Source: Flavobacterium gelidilacus DSM 15343
GTDB lineage: Bacteria; Bacteroidota; Bacteroidia; Flavobacteriales; Flavobacteriaceae
Length of the DNA stretch: 64,000 nucleotides
Reading direction: 5' to 3'
NCBI RefSeq assembly: GCF_000422685.1
Contig: NZ_AUGN01000004.1
Location: 363,224-427,223 of the forward strand
The position numbers were made by a program, and so were the translations under genes. Positions 55,773 through 64,000 of this stretch are shown one piece after another. The notes beneath the pieces are model-generated. The model had not been told where the DNA came from. It saw only the letters and a list, made by a program, of their open reading frames with translations, and ran no database searches. The number at the start of each line of letters is the position of its first letter. Position 1 is the stretch's first letter.

Positions 55773-56247
55773 GTGTTTCATCTTCGTTATCTATTATGTT
55801 GTTTGCTATTCCTGAAACAAATATCCAATTGTTTGTTGTTGTAAAGCCATCTAATTCATTTAATATAAAATTAGTTTTATAACCACAAGCACGTGAAACG
55901 TAGATTTCATTTCTTTCATAATTTATAGTTATATCATCAATTATATCATTTGTAAGATCATTATCATTTCCGTTTAATATAAGTCTAAACGTTGTACTGC
56001 TTTCTGTTGTTCTTAAAGGAATACTTAATGTACTTACTGCATTTGAAGTGAGTGTATCTGTAGAATTAATTTCAAAGTACTGAAGATTAGTTAAGTTTTT
56101 ATTATTGTCACCATTTAGTTTGTCGAAGAACTCAATAACAAGTTTTGGTGTTGTTGGTGTTGTTTCTGCACAAATATCATCTTTTTCGCAATTCCAAAAG
56201 GATACCGCTAATAGCAATACTAAAGATGTAATTATATATTTTTTCAT
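55753..56247 (-). CDS. lipoprotein (DUF6452-like), unknown
   Basis: From the ATG at 56247 (MKKYIITSLVLLLAVSFWNC) the product is 164 residues with a lipobox and Cys20 followed by an acidic segment (EKDDICAE). The body is beta-rich with a conserved-looking NEIYVSRACGYKTNFILNEL block. The DUF6452 family fits, tentatively; it is often paired with DUF6048. The exported protein gene follows with a 20-bp overlap. Confidence 0.7.
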   Translation of the reverse strand: MKKYIITSLVLLLAVSFWNCEKDDICAETTPTTPKLVIEFFDKLNGDNNKNLTNLQYFEINSTDTLTSNAVSTLSIPLRTTESSTTFRLILNGNDNDLTNDIIDDITINYERNEIYVSRACGYKTNFILNELDGFTTTNNWIFVSGIANNIIDNEDETHVKIYF

Positions 56248-56316
56248 ATTCAAGTTTAAGTTCAAATTTCAATTGCAAGTTCAAAGTTATTCTTATTAAA
56301 CCCGAAACAATATTAT

Positions 56317-57729
56317 TTAACGTTTTTCTAAAAGTACAACATTTTCCACATGATGTGTTTGTGGAAACATATCAACTGGTCTAACTCGAGTAACTTTATA
56401 TTGCTCGTCCATCAAAGCTAAATCTCTAGCCTGTGTTGCACTGTTACAACTTACATAAACCACTTTTTCTGGAGCAATTTTTAAAATCTGAGCCACAACA
56501 TCTTTATGCATTCCATCTCTCGGTGGATCAGTTATGATAACATCAGGATGACCGTGTTGAGCTATAAATTCGTCATTAAAGACATTTTTCATATCTCCAA
56601 CATAGAACTCACAATTTGTTATAGTATTGCGTTCAGCATTAGCTTTAGCGTCTAAAATTGCTTCTAGTACAGCTTCAACACCAATTACTTTTTTTGCGTT
56701 TTTTGAAACAAATTGAGCAATTGTACCTGTTCCAGTATATAAATCATAAACTAGTTCATTTCCTGTTAAACCAGCAAACTCTCTAGTAATTTTATACAAT
56801 TCATAAGCTTGTTCAGAATTTGTTTGATAGAAAGATTTAGCATTAATACTAAAATGCAAACCTTCCATTTCTTCTAAAATATATTCGCGACCTTTAAATA
56901 ATTTCACATCTTGATCGTAAATAGTATCGTTAGGTTTACTATTGATTACATATAATAATGAAGTAATCGTAGGGAAAGTTTCAGCCAAATGATTCATCAT
57001 CAAATCACGATTTGCTTTATCATCTTCAAAAAACTGAATCAATACCATGATTTCTCCAGTTGAAGCTGTTCTTATCATTAAAGTTCGCAATAAACCTTCA
57101 TGATTTCTTGGGTTGAAAAAAGTCATGTTATTTGCATTGGCAAAACTTCTAACTTCATTACGAATAGCATTTGAAGGATCTTCTTGCAAATGACATTTTT
57201 CAATATCTAAAATCTTATCCCACATTCTTGGAATATGAAATCCTAGTGCATTTTTATTGTCAAATTCTTTTCCAGATTCGATTTCTTCATAAGTCATCCA
57301 ACGCGAATCTGAAAAGCCGAATTCCATTTTATTTCTATAGAAAAATTGCTTTTCTGAACCTAAAATGGCTTCAAATTCAGGTAATTCAATTTTACCAATA
57401 CGTTTCAAATTATTAAAAACTTCCTGATTTTTGTAGAAAAGTTGTTGGCTATACTTCATATTTTGCCATTTGCAACCACCACAAACACCGAAATGTTGGC
57501 ATTCGGGCTCAGTTCTATGTTCAGAATATTTGTGAATTTTTATGGCTTTTCCTTCAAAATAGGCTTTTCTCTTTTTTAGAGTTTGCACATCAACTACATC
57601 ACCAGGCACAACATTAGGTAAAAATATTACTTGTCCTTCTGGTGCTTTTGCTACTGAAACTCCTTTTGCACCTGCATCAAGAACTTCTACATTTTCGAAA
57701 ATTACTTTTTCTGTACGTTTTTTTCCCAT
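56317..57729 (-). CDS. rlmD: 23S rRNA (uracil-5-)-methyltransferase
   Basis: RlmD methylates U1939 of 23S rRNA at C5. From the ATG at 57729 (MGKKRTEKVIFENVEVLD) the 470-residue protein has an N-terminal TRAM domain (about 5-60) and the iron-sulfur site CQHFGVCGGCKWQ. SAM-binding YDLYTGTGTIAQF and the catalytic VVYVSCNSATQARD with Cys follow. The upstream Met at 57777 lies in a repeat-rich leader and is not preferred. Confidence 0.93.
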   Translation of the reverse strand: MGKKRTEKVIFENVEVLDAGAKGVSVAKAPEGQVIFLPNVVPGDVVDVQTLKKRKAYFEGKAIKIHKYSEHRTEPECQHFGVCGGCKWQNMKYSQQLFYKNQEVFNNLKRIGKIELPEFEAILGSEKQFFYRNKMEFGFSDSRWMTYEEIESGKEFDNKNALGFHIPRMWDKILDIEKCHLQEDPSNAIRNEVRSFANANNMTFFNPRNHEGLLRTLMIRTASTGEIMVLIQFFEDDKANRDLMMNHLAETFPTITSLLYVINSKPNDTIYDQDVKLFKGREYILEEMEGLHFSINAKSFYQTNSEQAYELYKITREFAGLTGNELVYDLYTGTGTIAQFVSKNAKKVIGVEAVLEAILDAKANAERNTITNCEFYVGDMKNVFNDEFIAQHGHPDVIITDPPRDGMHKDVVAQILKIAPEKVVYVSCNSATQARDLALMDEQYKVTRVRPVDMFPQTHHVENVVLLEKR

Positions 57730-57749
57730 GGTGCAAAAATAGAAAGAAT

Positions 57750-57850
57750 TTTTATAGATTTTCAGATTTTCAGACAATAGATTTTCAGATAATAGTTATT
57801 TTACGGCTACATATCCGAAAATCTGAACATCCAATATCCGAATATCCAAA
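57750..57850. repeat. intergenic GATTTTCAG/CCGAAAATC repeat tract
   Basis: GATTTTCAGATTTTCAGA and AGATTTTCAGATAATAG are followed by ATCCGAAAATCTGAA, CAATATCCGAATATCC on one strand. Similar units lie at 10350-10383, 48703-48733 and 53629-53650, always between genes. It looks like a short dispersed repeat rather than coding DNA. Confidence 0.5.
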
Positions 57851-57889
57851 ATTTTATGTATTTTTACCAACCAAACACAACACTACATT

Positions 57890-58429
57890 ATGGGTCAAAA
57901 AATATTGCTCACTGCAAAGGAAGTCAATATCATACTGCATCGTTTGGCTTGTCAGTTAATTGAAAATCATCTCGATTTTTCAAATACAATCCTTATTGGA
58001 ATCCAACCAAGAGGTACATTTTTAGCCAATAGATTAGCTTCAATATTAAAAGAAGATTACCAAATCAAAGATTTAAAAGTTGGTTTTTTAGACATTACTT
58101 TTTTTAGAGATGATTTTAGGAGAGGAGAAAAACCCCTTGAAGCTAATAGAACCGAAATTAATTTCATAGTTGAAGATAAAAAAATCGTCTTTATCGATGA
58201 TGTGCTATATACAGGAAGAAGTATTCGTTCGGCTTTAACAGCCATTCAATCTTTCGGACGACCAGCAGAAATTGAACTTTTGACATTAATTGACAGACGT
58301 TTTAGTCGTCATTTGCCTATTCAACCCGATTATAGAGGAAGACAAGTGGATGCGATTAATAATGAAAAAGTAGTCGTAAATTGGAAAGAAAATGATGGTG
58401 AAGATGCTGTTTATTTGGAAAGAAAATAG
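57890..58429 (+). CDS. pyrR: bifunctional pyr operon regulator / uracil phosphoribosyltransferase PyrR
   Basis: The 179-residue protein has the PRPP-binding motif VFIDDVLYTGRSIRSAL (about 103-119) and IGIQPRGTFLANRLA with the typical N-terminal RNA-binding surface KVGFLDITFFRDDFRRGEKPL. PyrR can bind mRNA to control pyr genes and has uracil phosphoribosyltransferase activity. It sits 52 bp before pyrB; an attenuator hairpin was looked for and not clearly seen, so its control mode here is open. Confidence 0.9.
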   Translation: MGQKILLTAKEVNIILHRLACQLIENHLDFSNTILIGIQPRGTFLANRLASILKEDYQIKDLKVGFLDITFFRDDFRRGEKPLEANRTEINFIVEDKKIVFIDDVLYTGRSIRSALTAIQSFGRPAEIELLTLIDRRFSRHLPIQPDYRGRQVDAINNEKVVVNWKENDGEDAVYLERK

Positions 58430-58481
58430 AACAAAGAAGAAAGAGAAAAGAGAACACACAACAACAACAACAACAAAATAA
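58430..58481 (+). repeat. purine-rich and ACA-repeat spacer between pyrR and pyrB
   Basis: The 52-bp spacer is purine-rich (GAAGAAAGAGAAAAGAG) and then has an ACA triplet repeat of five units just before the pyrB ATG. It probably works as an unstructured leader. Confidence 0.5.
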
Positions 58482-59411
58482 ATGAAAGAACTATCAGTAA
58501 ATCATTTACTAGGCATAAAATACATTAATAAAAACGATATTGATTTAATTTTTGAAACGGCAGATCATTTCAAAGAAGTCATTAATCGTCCTATTAAAAA
58601 AGTACCCTCATTAAGGGATATTACTATTGCAAATATCTTTTTTGAAAACAGTACAAGAACCAAATTATCATTTGAATTAGCTCAAAAACGCCTTTCAGCT
58701 GATGTTATTAGTTTTTCTGCTGCTCAATCTTCTGTTAAAAAAGGAGAAACCTTAATAGATACTGTTAATAACATTCTTTCTATGAAAGTAGATTTGGTTG
58801 TTATGCGGCATAGTAATGCTGGAGCAGCTCATTTTTTAGCAAATAATGTCAAAGCAAGTATTGTAAATGCTGGTGATGGTTCGCACGAACATCCAACGCA
58901 AGCATTGTTAGACAGCTATACTATTCGTGAAAAATTAGGTGATGTAGGTGGGAAAAAAGTTGTGATTGTTGGTGATATTTTACACTCAAGAGTTGCTTTG
59001 TCAAATATATATGCTTTGCAAATGCAAGGTGCTGAAGTTAAGGTTTGTGGACCAAAAACTTTAATTCCAAAATACATTGAATCGTTAGGCGTTTTGGTAG
59101 AGCCCAACTTAAGAAAAGCTCTAGAATGGTGTGACGTTGCTAACATGTTACGTGTTCAAAACGAAAGGCTAGATGTGAATTATTTTCCATCAACACGAGA
59201 ATATACACAGCAATATGGTTTAGATAAAACTTTGTTAGATTCATTAAACAAAGAAATTTTAATCATGCATCCTGGACCAATAAATAGAGGTGTTGAGATC
59301 ACTTCAGATGTAGCTGATTCAAATCATTCAGTAATATTAAACCAAGTTGAAAATGGAGTAGCAGTTCGAATGGCTGTGATTTATCTTTTAGCAAGTAAGA
59401 TTAAACAATAA
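58482..59411 (+). CDS. pyrB: aspartate carbamoyltransferase, catalytic chain
   Basis: The enzyme condenses carbamoyl phosphate and aspartate in pyrimidine synthesis. The 309-residue protein has FFENSTRTKLSFELAQKRL (STRT carbamoyl-phosphate site, about 50-68), HPTQALLD and GVLILHPGPINRG-like HPGPINRG. Length is typical. It follows pyrR on the same strand, and no regulatory chain (PyrI) is nearby. Confidence 0.96.
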   Translation: MKELSVNHLLGIKYINKNDIDLIFETADHFKEVINRPIKKVPSLRDITIANIFFENSTRTKLSFELAQKRLSADVISFSAAQSSVKKGETLIDTVNNILSMKVDLVVMRHSNAGAAHFLANNVKASIVNAGDGSHEHPTQALLDSYTIREKLGDVGGKKVVIVGDILHSRVALSNIYALQMQGAEVKVCGPKTLIPKYIESLGVLVEPNLRKALEWCDVANMLRVQNERLDVNYFPSTREYTQQYGLDKTLLDSLNKEILIMHPGPINRGVEITSDVADSNHSVILNQVENGVAVRMAVIYLLASKIKQ

Positions 59412-59440
59412 AGTAAAATAATATTTCAGTTTATTTGAAA

Positions 59441-59466
59441 AGATACTGAAATTAATTCAGCATAAA
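59441..59466 (+). repeat. palindromic leader element before the STAS-like gene
   Basis: AGATACTGAAATTAA followed by TTCAGCATAAA ends directly at the ATG at 59467. The arms CTGAA and TTCAG form a short hairpin. It differs from the copy before parC by two positions. Confidence 0.7.
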
Positions 59467-59799
59467 ATGAAAGTAGAACAAAAAGGACATACAACCATTA
59501 TCAGAGATACTCAAGGGAATTTTTCTAGTTTTATTGAAAAGTTGTCTGATCAATTCAATACTTATAAAGAGCAAAACCTAATTTTAGATGTAACAAAAGA
59601 CGAAAATCTAAGCATCAATAATTTATTAGAAGTTAAAGATTTAGCCAAAAAACACAAAAAAGAGAATAAAACACTAGTTTTCGTTGCAGAAAATATCGAT
59701 TTTAATGCAATTCCAGATAATTTATTAGTAGTTCCAACAGTTTTAGAAGCTCATGATATAATCGAAATGGAAGAAATTGAACGTGATTTAGGATTCTAA
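59467..59799 (+). CDS. STAS-like small protein
   Basis: The 110-residue protein has alternating beta-alpha units (NLILDVTKDENLSINNLLEVKDLAKKHKKENKTLVFV) ending in TVLEAHDIIEMEEIERDLGF, as in STAS-domain anti-anti-sigma-like proteins, without a clear phosphorylation Ser. It is sometimes labelled ribonuclease Z only because rnz lies downstream; the sequence has no metallo-hydrolase motif. It is followed by a 63-residue membrane protein and rnz, so it may be in one unit. Confidence 0.65.
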   Translation: MKVEQKGHTTIIRDTQGNFSSFIEKLSDQFNTYKEQNLILDVTKDENLSINNLLEVKDLAKKHKKENKTLVFVAENIDFNAIPDNLLVVPTVLEAHDIIEMEEIERDLGF

Positions 59800-59810
59800 A
59801 AACATAAAAA

Positions 59811-60002
59811 ATGACAAACAAAGTTAAAATATTCTTATACGCTTTTCTTTTAATACTTTTTAGTCTTTCATTAGCACTGCATATTATAAACGGTTTCAAA
59901 TCTGGAAATTTTGAATATATTAGAATAGTAATTTCTCTTTTTGCTACAGGATTAGCCTTATATCAAATTATACTATTAAGCAAATTAGAAAACAAGAAAT
60001 AA
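59811..60002 (+). CDS. small membrane protein, unknown
   Basis: The 63-residue protein has two membrane segments (about 6-27 and 36-57), a basic N-terminus and a short Lys-rich tail. It lies 11 bp after the STAS-like gene and 1 bp before rnz, whose TTG start follows its stop. No family recognised; the tight spacing suggests it is expressed. Confidence 0.6.
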   Translation: MTNKVKIFLYAFLLILFSLSLALHIINGFKSGNFEYIRIVISLFATGLALYQIILLSKLENKK

Positions 60003-60003
60003 A

Positions 60004-60909
60004 TTGAAAATTAATATTTTAGGTTGTTACGCTGCTACACCAAGAACATTTACAAATCCAACTTCTCAAGTTTTAGAGCTAAAAAATCAACTTTTTTTAA
60101 TCGATTGTGGCGAAGGAACTCAGGTGCAATTGCGCAAGCAAAAAATCAAATTTTCAAGAATCAATCATATTTTTATTTCACATTTACATGGTGATCATTT
60201 TTATGGTTTAATCGGTTTAATTTCAACTTTCACTTTATTAAATAGAGAAAACGATTTACATGTTTACGGTCCAGTTGGCATTAAAGAAATTATTCTGTTG
60301 CAACTAAAAATTTCCAATTCTTACACAAGTTATAATTTATACTTTCAAGAATTAAGTTCAACCGAAAGTGAAGTCGTTTTTGAAGATGAAAAAGTTCAAG
60401 TGAAAACTATTCCTTTAAAACATAGAGTTTACACCAATGGATATTTGTTCAAAGAAAAAAACATCAAGCGTAAGTTAAACATTGAAGCTGTAGAAAGTTA
60501 CAAAATTGATACTTGCTATTACCAAAAAATTCAGTTTGGGGGCGATGTGACTTTAGAAGACGGAAGAACTATTCCAAATACTGAACTTTCCTTTGAACCA
60601 GATTACGAAAAAAGTTATGCTTTTTGCAGCGATACGGTTTATAACGAAGATATTTTACCTATAATTAAAGATGTTGATGTTTTGTATCACGAAAGTACTT
60701 TCTTGGAAACCGAAGCTCATTTGGCAGAAAGAACCATGCACACAACGGCAAAACAAGCTGCTGAAATTGCAAAAAAAGCTAATGTCAAAAATCTTATAAT
60801 GGGACATTATTCTACGCGTTATGGAAACATTGAACTGTTTAAAGAAGAAGCGCAACCCATTTTTGAGAGCATCCACTTAGCTGATGACGGAAAAAGTTTT
60901 GAGTTTTAA
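60004..60909 (+). CDS. rnz: ribonuclease Z
   Basis: RNase Z trims the 3' end of tRNA precursors. The 301-residue protein has the zinc hydrolase motif SHLHGDHFYGLIG (about 58-70), the later AFCSDT and YHESTF with metal ligands, and the exosite-type ending LIMGHYSTRYG. The start is TTG at 60004, one base after the previous stop, giving MKINILGCYAATPRTF. Its neighbours upstream are small unknown genes. Confidence 0.94.
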   Translation: MKINILGCYAATPRTFTNPTSQVLELKNQLFLIDCGEGTQVQLRKQKIKFSRINHIFISHLHGDHFYGLIGLISTFTLLNRENDLHVYGPVGIKEIILLQLKISNSYTSYNLYFQELSSTESEVVFEDEKVQVKTIPLKHRVYTNGYLFKEKNIKRKLNIEAVESYKIDTCYYQKIQFGGDVTLEDGRTIPNTELSFEPDYEKSYAFCSDTVYNEDILPIIKDVDVLYHESTFLETEAHLAERTMHTTAKQAAEIAKKANVKNLIMGHYSTRYGNIELFKEEAQPIFESIHLADDGKSFEF

Positions 60910-60929
60910 ACATTTTTGTTTTTTGTCAT

Positions 60930-61045
60930 TCTTAACTTGATTCAGAATCTTTTTTTTAAGCGAAACTTTCGTCTTTATCTAGCTACCATTTTCCTGCTGT
61001 CCATTCTATTCCCGATAAATCGGGAGATGCCATTCCCATCAGGGC
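60930..61045. repeat. composite intergenic repeat with palindromes
   Basis: The gap after rnz holds a palindrome-like CATTCTTAACTTGATTCAG (related to the leader elements) and a second block with CCCGATAAATCGGG (14-bp perfect palindrome) and CCCATCAGGGCT. Such blocks are dispersed between genes in Flavobacterium genomes (recalled, not searched). No open frame. Confidence 0.5.
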
Positions 61046-61087
61046 TATTTAACATTTGTTAGGCATACTTATAAAGTTTATTCTTCG

Positions 61088-61095
61088 TAAATTTG
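61088..61095 (+). promoter_or_regulatory. -7 promoter box (TAAATTTG) of pdxH
   Basis: It matches TAnnTTTG and lies 23 bp before the pdxH ATG at 61119. Confidence 0.5.
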
Positions 61096-61118
61096 TAACA
61101 TAAAACATTAGGTTAACC

Positions 61119-61763
61119 ATGAAAGATTTAGGAAACTATAGAAAATCATATGAAAAGAGTGAATTGTTAGAAAATTCAATTCCAGAAGATCCAATCAATT
61201 TATTTCACAAGTGGTTTCATGAAGTAGAAGAATATGATGGTGTTGGAGAAGTAAATGCTATGACAGTTTCTACAATTGGATTAGATGGTTTTCCAAAAAG
61301 TAGAGTAGTGCTATTAAAAAAATTTAACGAAGAAGGTTTTATTTTTTATACCAATTACGATTCAGAAAAAGGTAAGGCATTACTACAAAACCCAAATGTA
61401 TGTTTATCTTTTTTTTGGCCAGTTGCCGAACGACAAGTCATTATCAAAGGAATTGCTGAAAAAACTCCAGATTTAATTTCAGATAATTATTTTGACTCAA
61501 GACCCGACGGAAGTAAATTAGGTGCAATAGTTTCTCCACAAAGTAATGTAATTCCAAATAGAGAATTTTTAGAGAATAAATTAAAAGAACTTGAACATTC
61601 TTTTGAAGGAAAAGTAATACCACGACCGGAAAATTGGGGAGGTTTTTTAGTTAAGCCAATTTCAGTAGAATTTTGGCAAGGTCGTCCTAACCGACTTCAT
61701 GATAGAATAATTTTTACTATTATGGATGATTTTGAATGGAAAATTGAAAGATTAGCTCCATAA
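61119..61763 (+). CDS. pdxH: pyridoxamine 5'-phosphate oxidase
   Basis: PdxH makes pyridoxal 5'-phosphate from pyridoxamine or pyridoxine phosphate using FMN. The 214-residue protein has AMTVSTIGLDGFPKSRVVLLKKF, FYTNYDSEKGKALLQNP, and the closing VEFWQGRPNRLHDR with FMN and substrate contacts. The C-terminal RLAP ends as in the family. Single gene after a repeat-rich gap. Confidence 0.95.
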   Translation: MKDLGNYRKSYEKSELLENSIPEDPINLFHKWFHEVEEYDGVGEVNAMTVSTIGLDGFPKSRVVLLKKFNEEGFIFYTNYDSEKGKALLQNPNVCLSFFWPVAERQVIIKGIAEKTPDLISDNYFDSRPDGSKLGAIVSPQSNVIPNREFLENKLKELEHSFEGKVIPRPENWGGFLVKPISVEFWQGRPNRLHDRIIFTIMDDFEWKIERLAP

Positions 61764-61927
61764 TGTGGTTTTACCGTAAAGGTTTTACTGTTTCCTTGTA
61801 TATTTAGCAAAAAGGTTTTTTTGTGTATTAATTATTTATAATTTAGTAAAACAAAACAAATATAAATATTAATAAGTTTTTTAAAAGCATCCCTAAAACT
61901 TTTAAAAATTCTAAATCTTAACCTACT

Positions 61928-62422
61928 ATGAATGCTAAATTTTTAAGAATTATGGCAACTGCAGCAGTTGTTATATTCACCATGGTTTCTTGTTCAAGCC
62001 CAGAAGAAGCTTCAATTGAATCAGTAGAAGTTGTACAGTTTTATGATTATAGTGAAGTTGAAAATGAAACTTTAGATCTAATAAATAAATATAGGGATTC
62101 AGTAGGGTTTACTAAATTGGAAAAAATTAATCACATTTCTTATATATCTTCTGAACATTCAGATGAGATGGTTGAAACTAATATAATTGGTCACGCTAAT
62201 TTTGCACAAAGACAATCAAATTTACACAGTGCTCTTGGTGCTTTGAAAGTTGGAGAGAATGTTGCTTATAATTATTCAACTCCAAAATCAGTGATAAAAG
62301 CTTGGTTAAAAAGCCAAAGTCATAAAGATAATTTAGATGGGGATTATACTCACTTCGGAATATCAATTAGAGAGAATGAAATTGGTCAAAAATTCTACAC
62401 CAATATTTTTATAAAAAAATAA
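61928..62422 (+). CDS. CAP (SCP/PR1-like) domain lipoprotein
   Basis: The 164-residue protein has a lipoprotein signal (AVVIFTMVSCSS, Cys22) and one CAP domain (about 45-160) with INKYRDSVGF, SSEHSDEMVETNIIGHANF and VGENVAYN plus WLKSQSHKDNLDGDYTHFGIS. The two His and Glu residues of the CAP cavity are visible. Secreted CAP proteins occur in many bacteria, but their function is unclear. Terminator follows. Confidence 0.9.
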   Translation: MNAKFLRIMATAAVVIFTMVSCSSPEEASIESVEVVQFYDYSEVENETLDLINKYRDSVGFTKLEKINHISYISSEHSDEMVETNIIGHANFAQRQSNLHSALGALKVGENVAYNYSTPKSVIKAWLKSQSHKDNLDGDYTHFGISIRENEIGQKFYTNIFIKK

Positions 62423-62445
62423 ACTTAGTCAATATTGTAAAGTAT

Positions 62446-62481
62446 AAAAAAAAGCCATCTCGTTATTGAGATGGCTTTTTT
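62446..62481. terminator. bidirectional terminator
   Basis: AAAAAAGCCATCTC pairs with GAGATGGCTTTTTT around GTTATT, between the CAP gene and the converging OmpA-family gene. Confidence 0.85.
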
Positions 62482-62505
62482 ATGCTTTATCTTGATTTAT
62501 TATGA

Positions 62506-64000
62506 TTACATTTCTAAAATAATAAATTCACTTCGTCTATTTTTTTGGTGTTCTTCTTCTGTACAAGTAGAATCATTCGTTGGTTCACAACCACAATCGT
62601 TTACTAATTTGCTTTCTCCATATCCGCGACCTGTTAAACGGTCTTTTGCAATTCCTTGTTTGACTAACCAATTAATAGTTGATTTAGCTCTTCGGTCAGA
62701 TAAAGCCATATTATATTCATACGTTTGACGACAATCTGTGTGAGATCGAACATCAATTTTCATTGTTGGATGATCAATCATTACTTCTACAATTATAGCT
62801 AATTTTGCTGCTGCGTCTTTTCTAATATTTGATTTATCTAAATCGAAGTAAATCATTTCAATTCCAAATGTTTTTGCTAAATCGGTTCCAGTAGTAATTT
62901 GTTTTCTGTTTTTCTCTAACGGAATTTCAACAAATGTTTCTCCTGTTTTCTCTGCTGTGTGAACTGGTTTTTCATTTGATGAATATCCATTGATTCCGGT
63001 TACACGAACTGTATAATCTTTATCACATTCAATTTTATCTTTCTCAAAAGTGTATTTTCCGTTTTCATCTGCAAAAACCTGTTCAATTGTTTGCATGTTC
63101 TCATCCATTAAGGTGATTTGCGCATTTGGAATAACTGCTCCTGTTTCTTGATCTACCACCGCAATGGCCAATGTTTGTTCACATTTATATGGCAACGGAA
63201 TGTTTTCTTTAAACTTATAAATATCATCATATCCTTGTCCACCTTCTCTATTGGAGGTAAAGAAACCGAATTTTGTTTGCGTATCGATTAGAAAAGCAAA
63301 GTCATCATCTTTACCATTTACTGGTGCTCCAACGTTATGTACTTCCTTAAAAGTTCCATCTTCTTCCATTTTTGATACGAAGATGTCTAAACCTCCAAGA
63401 CCTAATTGTCCGTCTGAGGCAAAGTACAATTCGTTTTCATCACTTATAAACGGAAAAGTTTCTCTGGCTTCTGTATTGAATACGGCTCCAAGATTTTCGG
63501 GTTCTCCATAACTATCTCCATCAATTGACACTTTGTATAAATCAGATGCTCCAAGAGTTCCTGGCATATCTGAGGCAAAGTATAACGTTTTATCGTCTGG
63601 TGAAAGTGCTGGATGTGCTACACTATATTCATTGCTATTGAAAGGCAATTCGACTACATTTCCCCATTTATCGTCAACTAAAGTTGCTTTTAATATTTTT
63701 AATAGCATTACTTTTTCGCCACTTCTTCCCTTTTTACCATCAACATAATTGTTTCGGGTAAAGTACATTGTTTTTCCATCTTTAGTAAAAACAGGTGTTG
63801 ATTCGTGAAACTTTGAATTGGTAGATTTTGAGAATTTATCTGCTTCTTGTAAATTTCCATCGCCACCTACTTTTGATTGATACAAATTAGTAAACGATTG
63901 GTTGGTCCATTTGTGTTTTCTACTAAAAACACCTCCTGTATCTCTTGCTGAAGCAAATACTAATTCTTCTCCATAAAAAGCAGAACCATAATCAGAGTAT
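62506..64000 (-). CDS. OmpA family protein with PD40 repeats (partial, N-terminus beyond window)
   Basis: The frame stays open to the window's right edge, so the N-terminus is missing. Seen in order: PD40/WD40-like propeller repeats (PVFTKDGKTMYFTRNN, HPALSPDDKTLYFASDM, FISDENELYFASDGQ), a carboxypeptidase-regulatory-like domain (about IAVVDQETGAVIPNAQITL), and a C-terminal OmpA peptidoglycan-binding domain (IYFDLDKSNIRKDAAAKL, VRSHTDCRQTYEYNMALSDRRA). In Flavobacterium such proteins often lie beside SprF/PorP genes of gliding and type IX secretion; that neighbour lies outside the window. Confidence 0.9.
   Translation of the reverse strand, partial: YSDYGSAFYGEELVFASARDTGGVFSRKHKWTNQSFTNLYQSKVGGDGNLQEADKFSKSTNSKFHESTPVFTKDGKTMYFTRNNYVDGKKGRSGEKVMLLKILKATLVDDKWGNVVELPFNSNEYSVAHPALSPDDKTLYFASDMPGTLGASDLYKVSIDGDSYGEPENLGAVFNTEARETFPFISDENELYFASDGQLGLGGLDIFVSKMEEDGTFKEVHNVGAPVNGKDDDFAFLIDTQTKFGFFTSNREGGQGYDDIYKFKENIPLPYKCEQTLAIAVVDQETGAVIPNAQITLMDENMQTIEQVFADENGKYTFEKDKIECDKDYTVRVTGINGYSSNEKPVHTAEKTGETFVEIPLEKNRKQITTGTDLAKTFGIEMIYFDLDKSNIRKDAAAKLAIIVEVMIDHPTMKIDVRSHTDCRQTYEYNMALSDRRAKSTINWLVKQGIAKDRLTGRGYGESKLVNDCGCEPTNDSTCTEEEHQKNRRSEFIILEM

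Noticed and set aside
59467..59799. Label of ribonuclease Z for the 110-residue protein
   Set aside because: It lacks the HxHxDH motif, which is present in the true rnz at 60004.
1..64000. CRISPR arrays, IS elements, rRNA and tRNA genes, prophage
   Set aside because: None is visible: no spaced identical repeats, transposase-like proteins other than the integrase, or cloverleaf/rRNA motifs.

Overview
The window is AT-rich chromosomal DNA from a member of the Bacteroidota, most likely a Flavobacterium-like Flavobacteriaceae. The support is a tmRNA whose tag reads GENNYALAA, many -7 promoter boxes of the TAnnTTTG type, weak Shine-Dalgarno signals, very large secreted PKD proteins, and typical family gene pairs (DUF6146/DUF6787, murQ/DUF6095, parE/parC). 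Menaquinone (menD), Kdo (kdsA) and Zn-type folate (folE) genes fit a Gram-negative aerobe of this group. No rRNA or tRNA genes, CRISPR arrays, insertion sequences or prophage were seen.

Left end (1-8.8 kb): a giant secreted M43 metalloprotease/PKD protein on the minus strand is split by a frameshift near 4.6 kb and runs off the window. Next to it are an orphan tyrosine recombinase of the Bacteroides-transposon type and the ssrA (tmRNA) gene, a common integration target. Then (9-14.6 kb) come an alanine dehydrogenase/saccharopine dehydrogenase-like enzyme and an apparent regulon: a small winged-helix regulator, a membrane protein, and an operon of Coq4-like, DUF1361, small membrane and CreD proteins. 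Two copies of the same 19-bp palindrome precede these two transcription units.

Centre (14.6-40.8 kb): VWA protein plus MoxR-type ATPase, kdsA, a split YeeE/YedE (thiosulfate transporter-like) pair with an HMA protein, clpS, prmA, glutathione peroxidase, menD, a LolD-like ABC ATPase, msrA, folE, the serA-serC serine pathway, a fasciclin protein, divergent acyl-CoA reductase and ferredoxin, and ychF. These are mostly housekeeping genes mixed with small lipoproteins and membrane proteins of unknown role.

Right end (40.8-64 kb): parE-parC (topoisomerase IV), terC, murQ, a ZIP transporter, several methyltransferases (including a THUMP enzyme and RlmD), a GT9 glycosyltransferase, pyrR-pyrB, ribonuclease Z, pdxH, a CAP-domain lipoprotein and the C-terminal part of a PD40/OmpA protein cut by the window edge.

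The least explained features are short elements. A palindromic leader (consensus AGATACTGAA, about 5 nt, TTCAGCATAAA) directly abuts the start codon of at least five unrelated genes. The paired TACTTTG-N5-CAAAGTA operators lie in the CreD region. A -1 type slippery heptamer sits at the break in the giant protease gene. All assignments come from reading the sequence; no database search was run.
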